Below are positions 6,937 to 12,768 of a stretch of DNA of 12,768 nt, piece after piece (within the stretch, counting starts at the first letter, position 1; each line of letters opens with the position of its first letter). Position numbers and translations under genes: made by a program. Below the pieces are notes generated by a model, which saw only the letters and a list, made by a program, of their open reading frames with translations, did no database searches and was not told the origin of the DNA. Source of the DNA: Finegoldia magna (GTDB taxonomy: Bacteria; Bacillota; Clostridia; Tissierellales; Peptoniphilaceae); NCBI RefSeq assembly GCF_018371055.1, contig NZ_JAGYZD010000026.1, positions 1 through 12,768 of the forward strand. The letters are read 5' to 3'.

Positions 6937-8073
6937 CTAATCTTCAACCTTTATTTCTTGATTATCTTTCAAATCTTTTACTTTAGAAATAATTTTGTCA
7001 CCAGATTTCAATCCAGAAATCACAGTATAAGAATTAGTATTTTTTTCTAGTTGAACTTCTTTTTTCACAGCTTTTGAATCCTTGTATTCAAACACATAGT
7101 ATTTAGAATCTTCTTCTTTTACCATGTCTTTTGCAAGTTCAATCTTATCTGATTTTTTTCTTACTTGAACGTTGAATCCAATGTGTATAGGTTTTTGTGT
7201 TTTTATTTTAAATACAAAATTTGAAGAATTACTTCCAGATTGTTCTGTCATGTTTTGCATTTGATTAGCTTCAAATGATCCAGCTTGACTTTCTGGAGTA
7301 TTAGAAATCTCTACTACAGTTCCTTTTGTTTTTTCGTCCCCGTTAATAGGAATTACTTCAACCTCATCATTTTCTTTTAATTTATTGTAGTCGTATTCAG
7401 AAATATTTCCTTCAATAATATTTTCATCGCTAGTAACTTCAACCAATGCTCCTTGACTCATCGGATTATCGATGTTTTTTTCATTAACTTTACAAACTCC
7501 AGATATAGTTGCATTGATTGTTTTTGTCGAACTTTCTTTTAAATCATTAAGTTGTTTCTTTTGCAACTCTACTTGGTCAAGTGCTTGTTTGTAAGCTCTA
7601 TTTGATTGGTTAAGTGTCGGTTCCATTTGATCAATTTGCATTTCCAATTCTGGAGAAAAAGTTTCGTTATATTTTTCTACTAATTTATTGTAAGATTTGT
7701 ATGCACTATTTCGATCCTCAAGTGCATAATTTGCTTGACTTTTTGCTTGTTCTAATTGCAATTGCATATGATCAATTTGTTTTTCAACTTCCTTGTTCAC
7801 AAAAGTAATCAGTGAATCTCCTTTTTTAACAGATTGACCAGTTTTTACATGAACTTTTTCAATCTCACCATAAGCTTGATTGTTATAAACTTGTTGTGCA
7901 TCGCCAGTTTTTGATATTGCATTGAACACCAAATCACTTCCTGCAGATACCGTATACAAGCTATACTTGGTTTCGTTTTTCTGACTAGCTTTAACTAATT
8001 TAAAGACCAATCCTCCAACACAGGCTAAAACAATTATGGCTAAAATAATTGCAAACTTTTTATTATTTTTCAT
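6937..8073 (-). CDS. HlyD/MacA-family efflux adaptor subunit
   Basis: Membrane-anchored adaptor of an ABC exporter, 378 residues. An N-terminal hydrophobic segment (about 7-24) anchors it, with the rest outside the cell. The first biotinyl-lipoyl half is at about 64-92 (EIEKVHVKTGQSVKKGD), a helical hairpin at about 93-180, the second lipoyl half at about 182-206 (NATISGVCKVNEKN), then a beta-barrel and a C-terminal domain with the recurring ISGLKSGDKII pattern (352-362). The sequence around C18 (VLAC) also fits a lipoprotein signal, though hydrophobic residues continue past it, so a plain membrane anchor is more likely. It is the first gene of the operon and has a strong AGGAGGT site. B. subtilis YknX is the closest kind of system I can name; in a cell without an outer membrane it would help the permease and not reach an outer-membrane channel. 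Confidence 0.9.
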   Translation of the reverse strand: MKNNKKFAIILAIIVLACVGGLVFKLVKASQKNETKYSLYTVSAGSDLVFNAISKTGDAQQVYNNQAYGEIEKVHVKTGQSVKKGDSLITFVNKEVEKQIDHMQLQLEQAKSQANYALEDRNSAYKSYNKLVEKYNETFSPELEMQIDQMEPTLNQSNRAYKQALDQVELQKKQLNDLKESSTKTINATISGVCKVNEKNIDNPMSQGALVEVTSDENIIEGNISEYDYNKLKENDEVEVIPINGDEKTKGTVVEISNTPESQAGSFEANQMQNMTEQSGSNSSNFVFKIKTQKPIHIGFNVQVRKKSDKIELAKDMVKEEDSKYYVFEYKDSKAVKKEVQLEKNTNSYTVISGLKSGDKIISKVKDLKDNQEIKVED

Positions 8074-8093
8074 ACGACCTCCTAATTGTATTT

Positions 8094-8115
8094 CTGTAAT
8101 ACTATTATAATACAG
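8094..8115. promoter_or_regulatory. Inverted repeat overlapping the efflux promoter, candidate operator
   Basis: A 22-base imperfect palindrome has perfect CTGTA/TACAG outer arms and 16 of 22 positions symmetrical. A smaller perfect repeat, TAATA-C-TATTA (8097-8107), is nested inside. It covers the -10 box and the bases just after it, the usual position for a repressor site. No regulator gene lies beside the operon, so the identity of any binding protein is unknown. Confidence 0.45.
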
Positions 8116-8132
8116 CGTAACTAATTAGTCAA
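8104..8132 (-). promoter_or_regulatory. Near-consensus promoter of the efflux operon
   Basis: A -35 box TTGACT (8127-8132), an exact 17-base spacer and a perfect -10 TATAAT (8104-8109). The -35 box lies within the last codons of the upstream pepD gene. Transcription would start near 8097 and give a short leader with an AGGAGGT ribosome binding site. This is the strongest promoter in the window. Confidence 0.88.
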
Positions 8133-9518
8133 CATATTCAAAATTTCATTGTAGAATTTAATAAATCTCTCTAAAGATTCAATATCTAATCTTTCTTTTG
8201 TTGTGTGTACATCGTGCATTGTAGGTCCAATTGAAATGCAGTCAATTTTTTTATATTTTTCTGCAAACACTCCACATTCAAGTCCAGCGTGGATTACTTT
8301 AACATCTACTTCTTTGTCGTTTACTTTTGAGAAAGCTTTCTTTGCAACTTCCATCAACTCTGATTTTTCATTGAATTCCCAAGTAGGATAATAATTGTAA
8401 TCGAAGGCAGTTGCATTGTGTTTTTCCGCTTTTGAAACTATATCTTCTCGTAGCGCTACTAATTTGTCATGATTTGAAGATCGTGTAGATAATATGATTT
8501 CGAATTTATCGTCCAAAGAATTTACAATCGCCAAGTTACAAGATGTTTCGACTGTTTCATCAAGTCCTTCAATGTAAGAAATCACACCAGAGTTTAATTC
8601 TCCAATTAAACCAGATAAATTTTCTGTTGTATTTTTATCTAAGCATTTTTGGGGACTAACATCCTCAATTAAAAGCCTCAAATCCTTATCAAAGTCTTCC
8701 AAATCAACCTTAGATATAAATTCTTCTGATTTTTTGTTAAGAGAGTCAGTGGATTCATCTGTAGATATGATTATTTCTGCATTTGTAGGAATAGCGTTGT
8801 CCTTTGATCCAGCTTTGAAATCACAGATATAATAATCATCTAATGATTCCAAGAATTTAAACACAACCTTGATTGCATTTTTGTGGTTCTTATCAATTTC
8901 CATTCCAGAGTGTCCACCTTTAAGCCCTTTTACAGAAATTTTGTAAAAATTGGACAAGCTTTCTGAACCGTAGTTTTTGTTTATTTCAACATTGACATTT
9001 TCCCCACCACTGCTACCTACAATCAATTCATTTTCATCTTCTGAATCTATGTTAATGAAATATTTTCCAGACAAATCAAAATCGAAATTCATCGCACCAC
9101 TCATATCGACTTCTTCACTTGTAGTCACCACAGCCTCTATTTGGGGAAGTTTGTAATTGGATGTCAAAGTAGCCATAGCTATGGCAAGTCCAATTCCATT
9201 GTCTGCCCCAAGGCTTGTCTTGTCAGCAAACATGAAGCCATCTTTTTCCATGATTTTGATTCCATCGTTAAAATCATAATCTTCATCAGAAACACAAACC
9301 ATATCCATGTGTGCTTGTAGAATTATTCCTGGTTTGTCTTCCAAACTTTTGTCTGATTCTCTTTTAATGTAGATATTGTTGAATTTATCCCTTTTGCACT
9401 CTAAATTGTTATTATGAGCAAAGTTTTCCAAATAATCTGAGATTTTTTCTTCATGCTTTGAGCATCTATTTATTTTAGAGAAATCTCTAAAATAATTTAA
9501 TACAGTATTCTTATCCAC
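8121..9518 (-). CDS. pepD: Aminoacyl-histidine dipeptidase (PepD, M20C family)
   Basis: Cytosolic zinc aminopeptidase cleaving Xaa-His and related dipeptides, 465 residues, the usual size. The metal and catalytic residues of the family are present: H70 and D72 in QAHMDMV, D106 in GADNGIG, E135-E136 in TTSEEVDMSGA, D158 in INIDSED, and a C-terminal histidine (H435 or H438) in GPTMHDVHTT. The lid domain carries GGHSGMEID (201-209). The start is a GTG that shares its first base with the TAG stop of the upstream yqeY (TAGTG) and has an AGGTG site (9523-9527), so the two are translationally coupled. Peptide use fits an amino-acid-fermenting anaerobe, though that lifestyle is inferred. Confidence 0.93.
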   Translation of the reverse strand: MDKNTVLNYFRDFSKINRCSKHEEKISDYLENFAHNNNLECKRDKFNNIYIKRESDKSLEDKPGIILQAHMDMVCVSDEDYDFNDGIKIMEKDGFMFADKTSLGADNGIGLAIAMATLTSNYKLPQIEAVVTTSEEVDMSGAMNFDFDLSGKYFINIDSEDENELIVGSSGGENVNVEINKNYGSESLSNFYKISVKGLKGGHSGMEIDKNHKNAIKVVFKFLESLDDYYICDFKAGSKDNAIPTNAEIIISTDESTDSLNKKSEEFISKVDLEDFDKDLRLLIEDVSPQKCLDKNTTENLSGLIGELNSGVISYIEGLDETVETSCNLAIVNSLDDKFEIILSTRSSNHDKLVALREDIVSKAEKHNATAFDYNYYPTWEFNEKSELMEVAKKAFSKVNDKEVDVKVIHAGLECGVFAEKYKKIDCISIGPTMHDVHTTKERLDIESLERFIKFYNEILNMLTN

Positions 9519-9964
9519 TACGCACCTATAATCTCTTCAACTACTTTATTAACTGTCTTACCGTCAGTGAATTTTCCGTATTCTCCCATGACGTATTTCA
9601 TTATTTGTCCTCTCGACTTATTTGATTTTTCAAGGGAGTTTTCTTCCATGAATTTTTCTATAATTTCTTTTAATTTATCTTCAGATAACTGTTCTGGAAG
9701 ATATGATTTAATAATTTCTATTTTTTGTTTTGTTTCTTCAATCGCTTCAACTCTATCTTGTGGAGTTTGTTCCAATGTATCCATTGTTTGTTTCAATTCT
9801 TTTTTAACAAAAGCTAATTGTTCTTCGTCTGTCAAATCTCTTTTCTTTTCTTTTTGTTCCAATAAAATGTTGCTCATAATCAAAGAAATAACTCCGGATT
9901 TAACTTTATCCTTGTTCTTCATAGCTAACATTTTGTCTTTTCTTAATTTTTCAATTGTACTCAT
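9518..9964 (-). CDS. yqeY: GatB/YqeY domain-containing protein
   Basis: Small 148-residue protein of the YqeY family, related to the tail domain of the GatB subunit of aspartyl/glutamyl-tRNA amidotransferase. Its cellular role is not established; involvement in tRNA metabolism is only suggested by homology. Visible hallmarks are the N-terminal MSTIEKLRKDKMLAMKNKDK, the central stretch of charged helices, and SYLPEQLSEDKL (84-95) leading to the C-terminal helical bundle with GKTVNKVVEEII. The frame is open to a TTG at 9982, but the ATG at 9964 has a proper AGGAGTGA site and gives the family's usual N-terminus. That site overlaps the TAG stop of the PAP2 gene upstream. Confidence 0.93.
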   Translation of the reverse strand: MSTIEKLRKDKMLAMKNKDKVKSGVISLIMSNILLEQKEKKRDLTDEEQLAFVKKELKQTMDTLEQTPQDRVEAIEETKQKIEIIKSYLPEQLSEDKLKEIIEKFMEENSLEKSNKSRGQIMKYVMGEYGKFTDGKTVNKVVEEIIGA

Positions 9965-9968
9965 AATT

Positions 9969-9976
9969 TCACTCCT
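9969..9976 (-). promoter_or_regulatory. Ribosome binding site that fixes the yqeY start
   Basis: AGGAGTGA stands four bases before the ATG at 9964. Its first bases are also part of the TAG stop of the preceding PAP2 gene. It rules out the upstream in-frame TTG at 9982. Confidence 0.8.
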
Positions 9977-10604
9977 AACCAAAAATAAATGTAAAATAAT
10001 AATTCATTTTGAACATATATATAGACCAATATGCACATATTAGCCCAATAAAACTACCTATTACGACATCCGTAAACCAATGTACTCCCAAAATAATTCT
10101 GGAAATGGCAATCATAAACGCAAACACAATGGCAATCAACATCGTCACGAAGAAAAATTTATATCCATAACTTAGCACATAAGCAATCGTCAAATAAAAG
10201 CTCATACTAACACATGAATGTCCACTTGGAAAAGAATATCCCATATAATTGATACCGGTTGTAACTTTTGGTCTTTTTCTTCTAAATATAAATTTTAAAG
10301 TGTGAACCGCTATAACACTTAGCATAACGCTCATAATTATAGCTGATGCTGATACATAGTTATGCTGACTTACAGTGAAAAAAACTATTGGAATGCTTAT
10401 AATCATAAGTGTTTCAACATTTCCAAACTTCGTAATTTTTGCCATCATCGCAATAAGGGAATTATGTCCCATTTTAGTAAAATGTTCCTTTAATCTTCTA
10501 TCCAAATTTGTTTCGTTGTCTTTTAATACAACAAATCCAAGAAAAAAAGTAATCGATAACAGAACAATGCTACTTATTATTACAAACCAATCGTATTTAT
10601 TCAT
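9975..10604 (-). CDS. PAP2-family membrane phosphatase
   Basis: Integral membrane acid phosphatase of 209 residues, acting on a lipid phosphate such as undecaprenyl diphosphate, phosphatidic acid or phosphatidylglycerol phosphate. All three catalytic motifs are intact: KX6RP (K104 to R111-P112), PSGH (126-129), and SRX5H with D (S168, R169, H175, D179) in the SRIILGVHWFTDV block. Hydrophobic segments at about 7-27, 66-77, 84-103, 132-145, 150-167 and 180-198 suggest six spans with the active site facing outward. It is the first gene after a promoter and is followed by yqeY and pepD with almost no gaps. A role in recycling the cell-wall carrier lipid is plausible but not shown. Confidence 0.9.
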   Translation of the reverse strand: MNKYDWFVIISSIVLLSITFFLGFVVLKDNETNLDRRLKEHFTKMGHNSLIAMMAKITKFGNVETLMIISIPIVFFTVSQHNYVSASAIIMSVMLSVIAVHTLKFIFRRKRPKVTTGINYMGYSFPSGHSCVSMSFYLTIAYVLSYGYKFFFVTMLIAIVFAFMIAISRIILGVHWFTDVVIGSFIGLICAYWSIYMFKMNYYFTFIFG

Positions 10605-10628
10605 TTTTAATCCTTCCTTTAATACTTC

Positions 10629-10657
10629 ATATTAAATTTTATACCAACCAAGTTCAA
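10629..10657 (-). promoter_or_regulatory. Promoter of the PAP2-yqeY-pepD operon
   Basis: A -35 box TTGAAC (10652-10657), a 17-base spacer and a -10 box TAATAT (10629-10634) lie between the preceding terminator and the PAP2 gene. An alternative -10, TATAAA, lies inside the spacer but has no matching -35. The leader would be about 18 bases and holds a GGAAGGA ribosome binding site. Confidence 0.65.
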
Positions 10658-10677
10658 ATGTATAGTAGGAAACTTCC

Positions 10678-10715
10678 AATAAAAAATGAACCATAAAAAT
10701 AAATTTATAGTTCAT
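10678..10715 (-). terminator. Terminator overlapping the end of the upstream PAP2 gene
   Basis: A 12-pair hairpin (10686-10697 with 10704-10715, six-base loop) is followed on the minus strand by TTTTTATT. The one mismatch in the DNA (C10692/A10709) is a G-U pair in the minus-strand RNA. The TAA stop of the PAP2 gene (10705-10707) lies within the 5' arm of the RNA hairpin. Confidence 0.85.
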
Positions 10716-11340
10716 CAAGATTTTTATTTGATTTTATTATATATTTTTCTGCTACAAAAATCGTAGCTAGATAACACACATATCCTACTAACATTCCAAA
10801 AAACACATCTGTTGGCCAATGCACTCCCACAACCAACCTACTAAAAGCAATTACAAATGGAATTATTCTCAAATAAATGAATTTGTAATTTTTCAAACTG
10901 CATAACAAATAACTCAAAGTAAAATAAAAGCTTGTACTTACCAAACTATGACCGCTAACATAACTGTAACCACCTTGTTCTATTTTGAAAAAATCTAACG
11001 GCCTTACTCTCACAAAACTATATTTGTACACATTCATAACTACAAGGCCAATTAAACAAGACATTAATGTTATTGAAAAAAATGAATTCTTGCCAATACG
11101 TTTTGAATAATATAAGCTAATAGCTAATATCAAAAAATACGTGCTGAAATTTCCAAGTATTGTGAATGATTTGAAAATATAAAAAGTAAAATTATCTGTA
11201 AGATTTTGTGCAAAATTCATTATTTTCGGTTCGAATGAAAGACCCGATTGTTTTCTAATGAAAACCCCAAAAATCAACGAACCTACAAGAATTGCTGCCG
11301 ATAAATATATTTTTTTCTCGTTTATTACTTTTCCAATCAT
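10705..11340 (-). CDS. PAP2-family membrane phosphatase with altered second motif
   Basis: Second PAP2-superfamily membrane protein, 211 residues, with the same overall plan as its neighbour downstream. Motif 1 KX6RP is present (K106 to R113-P114) and motif 3 is complete (S157, R158, H164, D168 in SRLVVGVHWPTDV). In motif 2 the usual PSGH reads VSGH (128-131), so the proline is lost while the catalytic histidine H131 remains; activity is probable but not certain. Hydrophobic segments at about 11-28, 66-77, 88-104, 134-147, 150-156 and 169-184. Its ATG overlaps the stop of the molybdopterin-binding gene (ATGA), with only a weak AAGGG site, so translation is probably coupled to it. The substrate is unknown. 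It shares motif architecture with the neighbour but is not a recent duplicate, since the sequences differ widely outside the motifs. Confidence 0.88.
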   Translation of the reverse strand: MIGKVINEKKIYLSAAILVGSLIFGVFIRKQSGLSFEPKIMNFAQNLTDNFTFYIFKSFTILGNFSTYFLILAISLYYSKRIGKNSFFSITLMSCLIGLVVMNVYKYSFVRVRPLDFFKIEQGGYSYVSGHSLVSTSFYFTLSYLLCSLKNYKFIYLRIIPFVIAFSRLVVGVHWPTDVFFGMLVGYVCYLATIFVAEKYIIKSNKNLDEL

Positions 11341-12362
11341 AACCCTTTACCATACTCACAATTTGGGAAGTGACACTCTGAACATTGCATACAAAATCCA
11401 CCATAACCCAAACTATTAATCATATCTTTTGTAACTTTAATATTTGCAAAAATATAAGGCAAAATAATGTCGAAAACTGTAGATTTGTTAAACATCACAC
11501 AACCTGGAAGTCCCATAATTGCAGTATTGTTTTTGTAAGCTAGCATGAACATCGCACCTGGAAGTACAGGCGAACCGTAAGTTATCACTTCTGCCTTGGA
11601 ATCTTTTATAGCTTTTGGTGTCATATCATCTGGATCGACGCTCATTCCACCTGAAACCAAAATTATATCAGATTTGTTTTCTAATGCTTTGTTGATTTCT
11701 CGTGTAATATTTTCACTATTATCGTCGACTATGACGTGATTTATTACTTCACAATTGTAATCCTTCATTTTTTGTTTTAACACAGGTCCAAATTGATCTT
11801 TGATAAGACCTTTGTACACTTCAGATCCAGTTGTAATGATTGAACATTTTTTTGTCTTATCAAATGGAATGATTTCCAAAATAGGAACACCATTCATTAT
11901 TTTCTTCGCTTCGTCCATTATTTTTTCTTTTGTGAAAAGCGGGATAATTCTCATTCCAGCAATTTTTTGTCCTTTTCTTACTGGTTGATTGCCAAGAACA
12001 GTTGCAATGGATATGTCATCAATTGAATTTAACTTGAATAACCTATCTCTGTCGACTTTCAAAAATCCATCCACATCAGAAATTATTTCTATCTTGCCTT
12101 CTTTTATATCAGATGAATGCATATGTTCATTAATACAAATATCTTTCAAAATAATTGCACAATCATTCTCGTGTAAATCATCATCTTCCAATTCCATAAC
12201 ATAAATATGTTCCTTGCCCATACTTAATAGAACAGGAATATCTTCTTCTGTAATAACGTGACCTTTTTTAAAAGCTCTTTCCTTAACCACGTCCTTTACA
12301 ATTCTAGTCATATCGTGCGGTAAAATATGACCTACCGCATCCTCAGTTCTAACTACTTTCAT
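11337..12362 (-). CDS. Molybdopterin-binding (MoeA/MogA-like) protein with cysteine-rich tail
   Basis: Protein of 341 residues with a MoCF-biosynthesis (MogA/MoeA) domain at about 171-300. ITTGSEVYKG (176-185), LVSGGMSVDPDDMTPKA (225-241) and GLPG (274-277) are the pterin-phosphate binding elements. An N-terminal region (about 1-165) replaces the usual MoeA domains and is described only as part of this clostridial-type family. The C-terminus carries C324, C327, C330 and C335 (CX2CX2CX4C), followed by EYGKGL, which looks like a metal or Fe-S site. It probably binds molybdopterin or a related nucleotide, but its reaction is not known. No other cofactor gene or molybdoenzyme lies in the window; the only partner is a coupled PAP2 gene. 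It has an AGAGGGG ribosome binding site and its own promoter. Confidence 0.85.
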   Translation of the reverse strand: MKVVRTEDAVGHILPHDMTRIVKDVVKERAFKKGHVITEEDIPVLLSMGKEHIYVMELEDDDLHENDCAIILKDICINEHMHSSDIKEGKIEIISDVDGFLKVDRDRLFKLNSIDDISIATVLGNQPVRKGQKIAGMRIIPLFTKEKIMDEAKKIMNGVPILEIIPFDKTKKCSIITTGSEVYKGLIKDQFGPVLKQKMKDYNCEVINHVIVDDNSENITREINKALENKSDIILVSGGMSVDPDDMTPKAIKDSKAEVITYGSPVLPGAMFMLAYKNNTAIMGLPGCVMFNKSTVFDIILPYIFANIKVTKDMINSLGYGGFCMQCSECHFPNCEYGKGL

Positions 12363-12390
12363 TTAAAAACCCCTCTTAATTGATATTCCT

Positions 12391-12415
12391 ATTTTATCAC
12401 GAAATCATTATTTTT
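12391..12415 (-). promoter_or_regulatory. Extended -10 promoter of the molybdopterin-binding gene
   Basis: The -10 box TAAAAT (12391-12396) is preceded by TGA, giving the TGn extension of extended -10 promoters. A weak -35, TTTAAA, is 17 bases upstream. It sits between the terminator of the permease gene and the start of the molybdopterin-binding gene, with a predicted start near 12384. Confidence 0.55.
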
Positions 12416-12426
12416 TAAAACACACA

Positions 12427-12454
12427 ACGAAAAAACCGGAGTTTCCTCCAGTTT
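12427..12454 (-). terminator. Terminator after the BceB-like permease
   Basis: A nine-pair hairpin (12433-12441 with 12446-12454) has a GAAA tetraloop in the minus-strand RNA, followed by a run of T and CGTTG. The C12437/A12450 mismatch is a G-U pair in the minus-strand transcript. It starts at the TAA stop of the permease. Confidence 0.88.
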
Positions 12455-12768
12455 ATTCTTCTTCGCTTACCAAATCATAGTAGACGTTACTTGTTATTTT
12501 AAATATTATGAAATACACCACAATTATTATAGCTACTGATATTGCAAATGGAATCGCAAATTCAGATATACTTCTTACCCCGAACAATCCCGATAATTGA
12601 TACAACATTTTTGATGCAACAGCAGAGTGAATAACTGCCACAAAAAGCGGTAAGAAGAACATCCAATATATTTGTTGTGATGATGTCTTTTTTATCATTT
12701 TGTTTGACAGTCCAACTTTTTTCATTGTTTGAATGTTTTTTCTATCTTCAATTCCTTCTGATAAATGT
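12453..12768 (-). CDS. Bacitracin-exporter-type ABC permease, C-terminal part (BceB/FtsX-like)
   Basis: Only the last 104 codons lie in the window; the frame stays open to the edge. An ATG at 12725 exists, but the codons before it read HLSEGIEDRKNIQTMKKVGL, a conserved cytoplasmic loop of BceB/VraG-type permeases, so that ATG is internal and has no ribosome binding site. What follows is a span with the family's pattern of a proline and a HS pair (LPLFVAVIHSAVASKML), then a final span (about 25 hydrophobic residues starting FAIPFAISVA) and a short acidic tail DLVSEEE. Such permeases pair with an ATPase and often a two-component system to detect and resist cell-wall-active peptides; those partners would lie to the right of the window. 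Confidence 0.85.
   Translation of the reverse strand, partial: HLSEGIEDRKNIQTMKKVGLSNKMIKKTSSQQIYWMFFLPLFVAVIHSAVASKMLYQLSGLFGVRSISEFAIPFAISVAIIIVVYFIIFKITSNVYYDLVSEEE

Noticed and set aside
8094..8115. Terminator for pepD in the hairpin before the efflux operon
   Set aside because: The palindrome is AT-rich, imperfect and has no T-tract on the minus strand; its position over the -10 box fits an operator better.
8094..8115. LexA (SOS) box at the efflux promoter
   Set aside because: The CTGT and ACAG arms are 14 bases apart, whereas the E. coli-type box needs 8, and the Gram-positive box has a different sequence.
9965..9982. TTG start giving yqeY six extra residues
   Set aside because: The ATG at 9964 has an AGGAGTGA site at good spacing and the standard family N-terminus; the TTG lacks one.
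9567..10043. Plus-strand open frame of 158 codons antisense to yqeY
   Set aside because: It lies opposite a well-supported gene, has no ribosome binding site or promoter, and encodes a Ser/Phe/Ile-rich product typical of the reverse complement of a Lys/Glu-rich AT-rich gene.
12453..12725. Stand-alone 90-residue membrane protein starting at 12725
   Set aside because: The codons upstream of that ATG continue the conserved BceB-type permease sequence to the window edge, and no ribosome binding site precedes the ATG.

Overview
This is an AT-rich (roughly 30% GC by eye), gene-dense chromosomal stretch from a low-GC Gram-positive anaerobe. Codon use, strong AGGAGG-type ribosome binding sites and the gene families fit Clostridia/Tissierellia. 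I suspect the Peptoniphilaceae, Finegoldia-like, but that is an inference from general resemblance and not from a marker gene. Every gene I can support lies on the minus strand, so transcription runs from high to low coordinates.

Layout in the direction of transcription. (1) 12768-12453: the C-terminal end of a bacitracin-exporter-type (BceB/FtsX-like) ABC permease that starts outside the window, closed by a terminator. (2) 12362-10705: a molybdopterin-binding (MoeA/MogA-like) protein with a four-cysteine tail, translationally coupled by an ATGA overlap to a PAP2-family membrane phosphatase; terminator. (3) 10604-8121: a second PAP2 phosphatase, a GatB/YqeY-domain protein and a PepD-type M20 dipeptidase, tightly packed behind their own promoter. 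(4) 8073-5056: an HlyD/MacA-like adaptor, an ABC ATPase and a MacB-like permease, behind a near-consensus promoter with an overlapping inverted repeat; terminator. (5) 4971-2335: pabA-pabB-pabC, making p-aminobenzoate from chorismate for folate, with overlapping genes and a clear promoter. (6) 2302-151: an OhrR-type peroxide-sensing repressor, a cysteine glutathione/thioredoxin peroxidase and a cation diffusion facilitator, read as a peroxide-response unit and ended by a long hairpin terminator. (7) 1-92: a non-coding element with three consecutive perfect hairpins.

Most of the window is ordinary housekeeping and transport DNA. No CRISPR array, prophage, complete insertion sequence, rRNA or tRNA was seen, and no intergenic gap exceeds about 150 bases. 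The points that deserve a second look are the hairpin element at the left edge, the OhrR-peroxidase-metal exporter grouping, the inverted repeat over the efflux-operon promoter, the cysteine tail of the molybdopterin-binding protein, and the altered PSGH motif in one of the two PAP2 paralogues. I do not see strong evidence for a wholly undescribed system.
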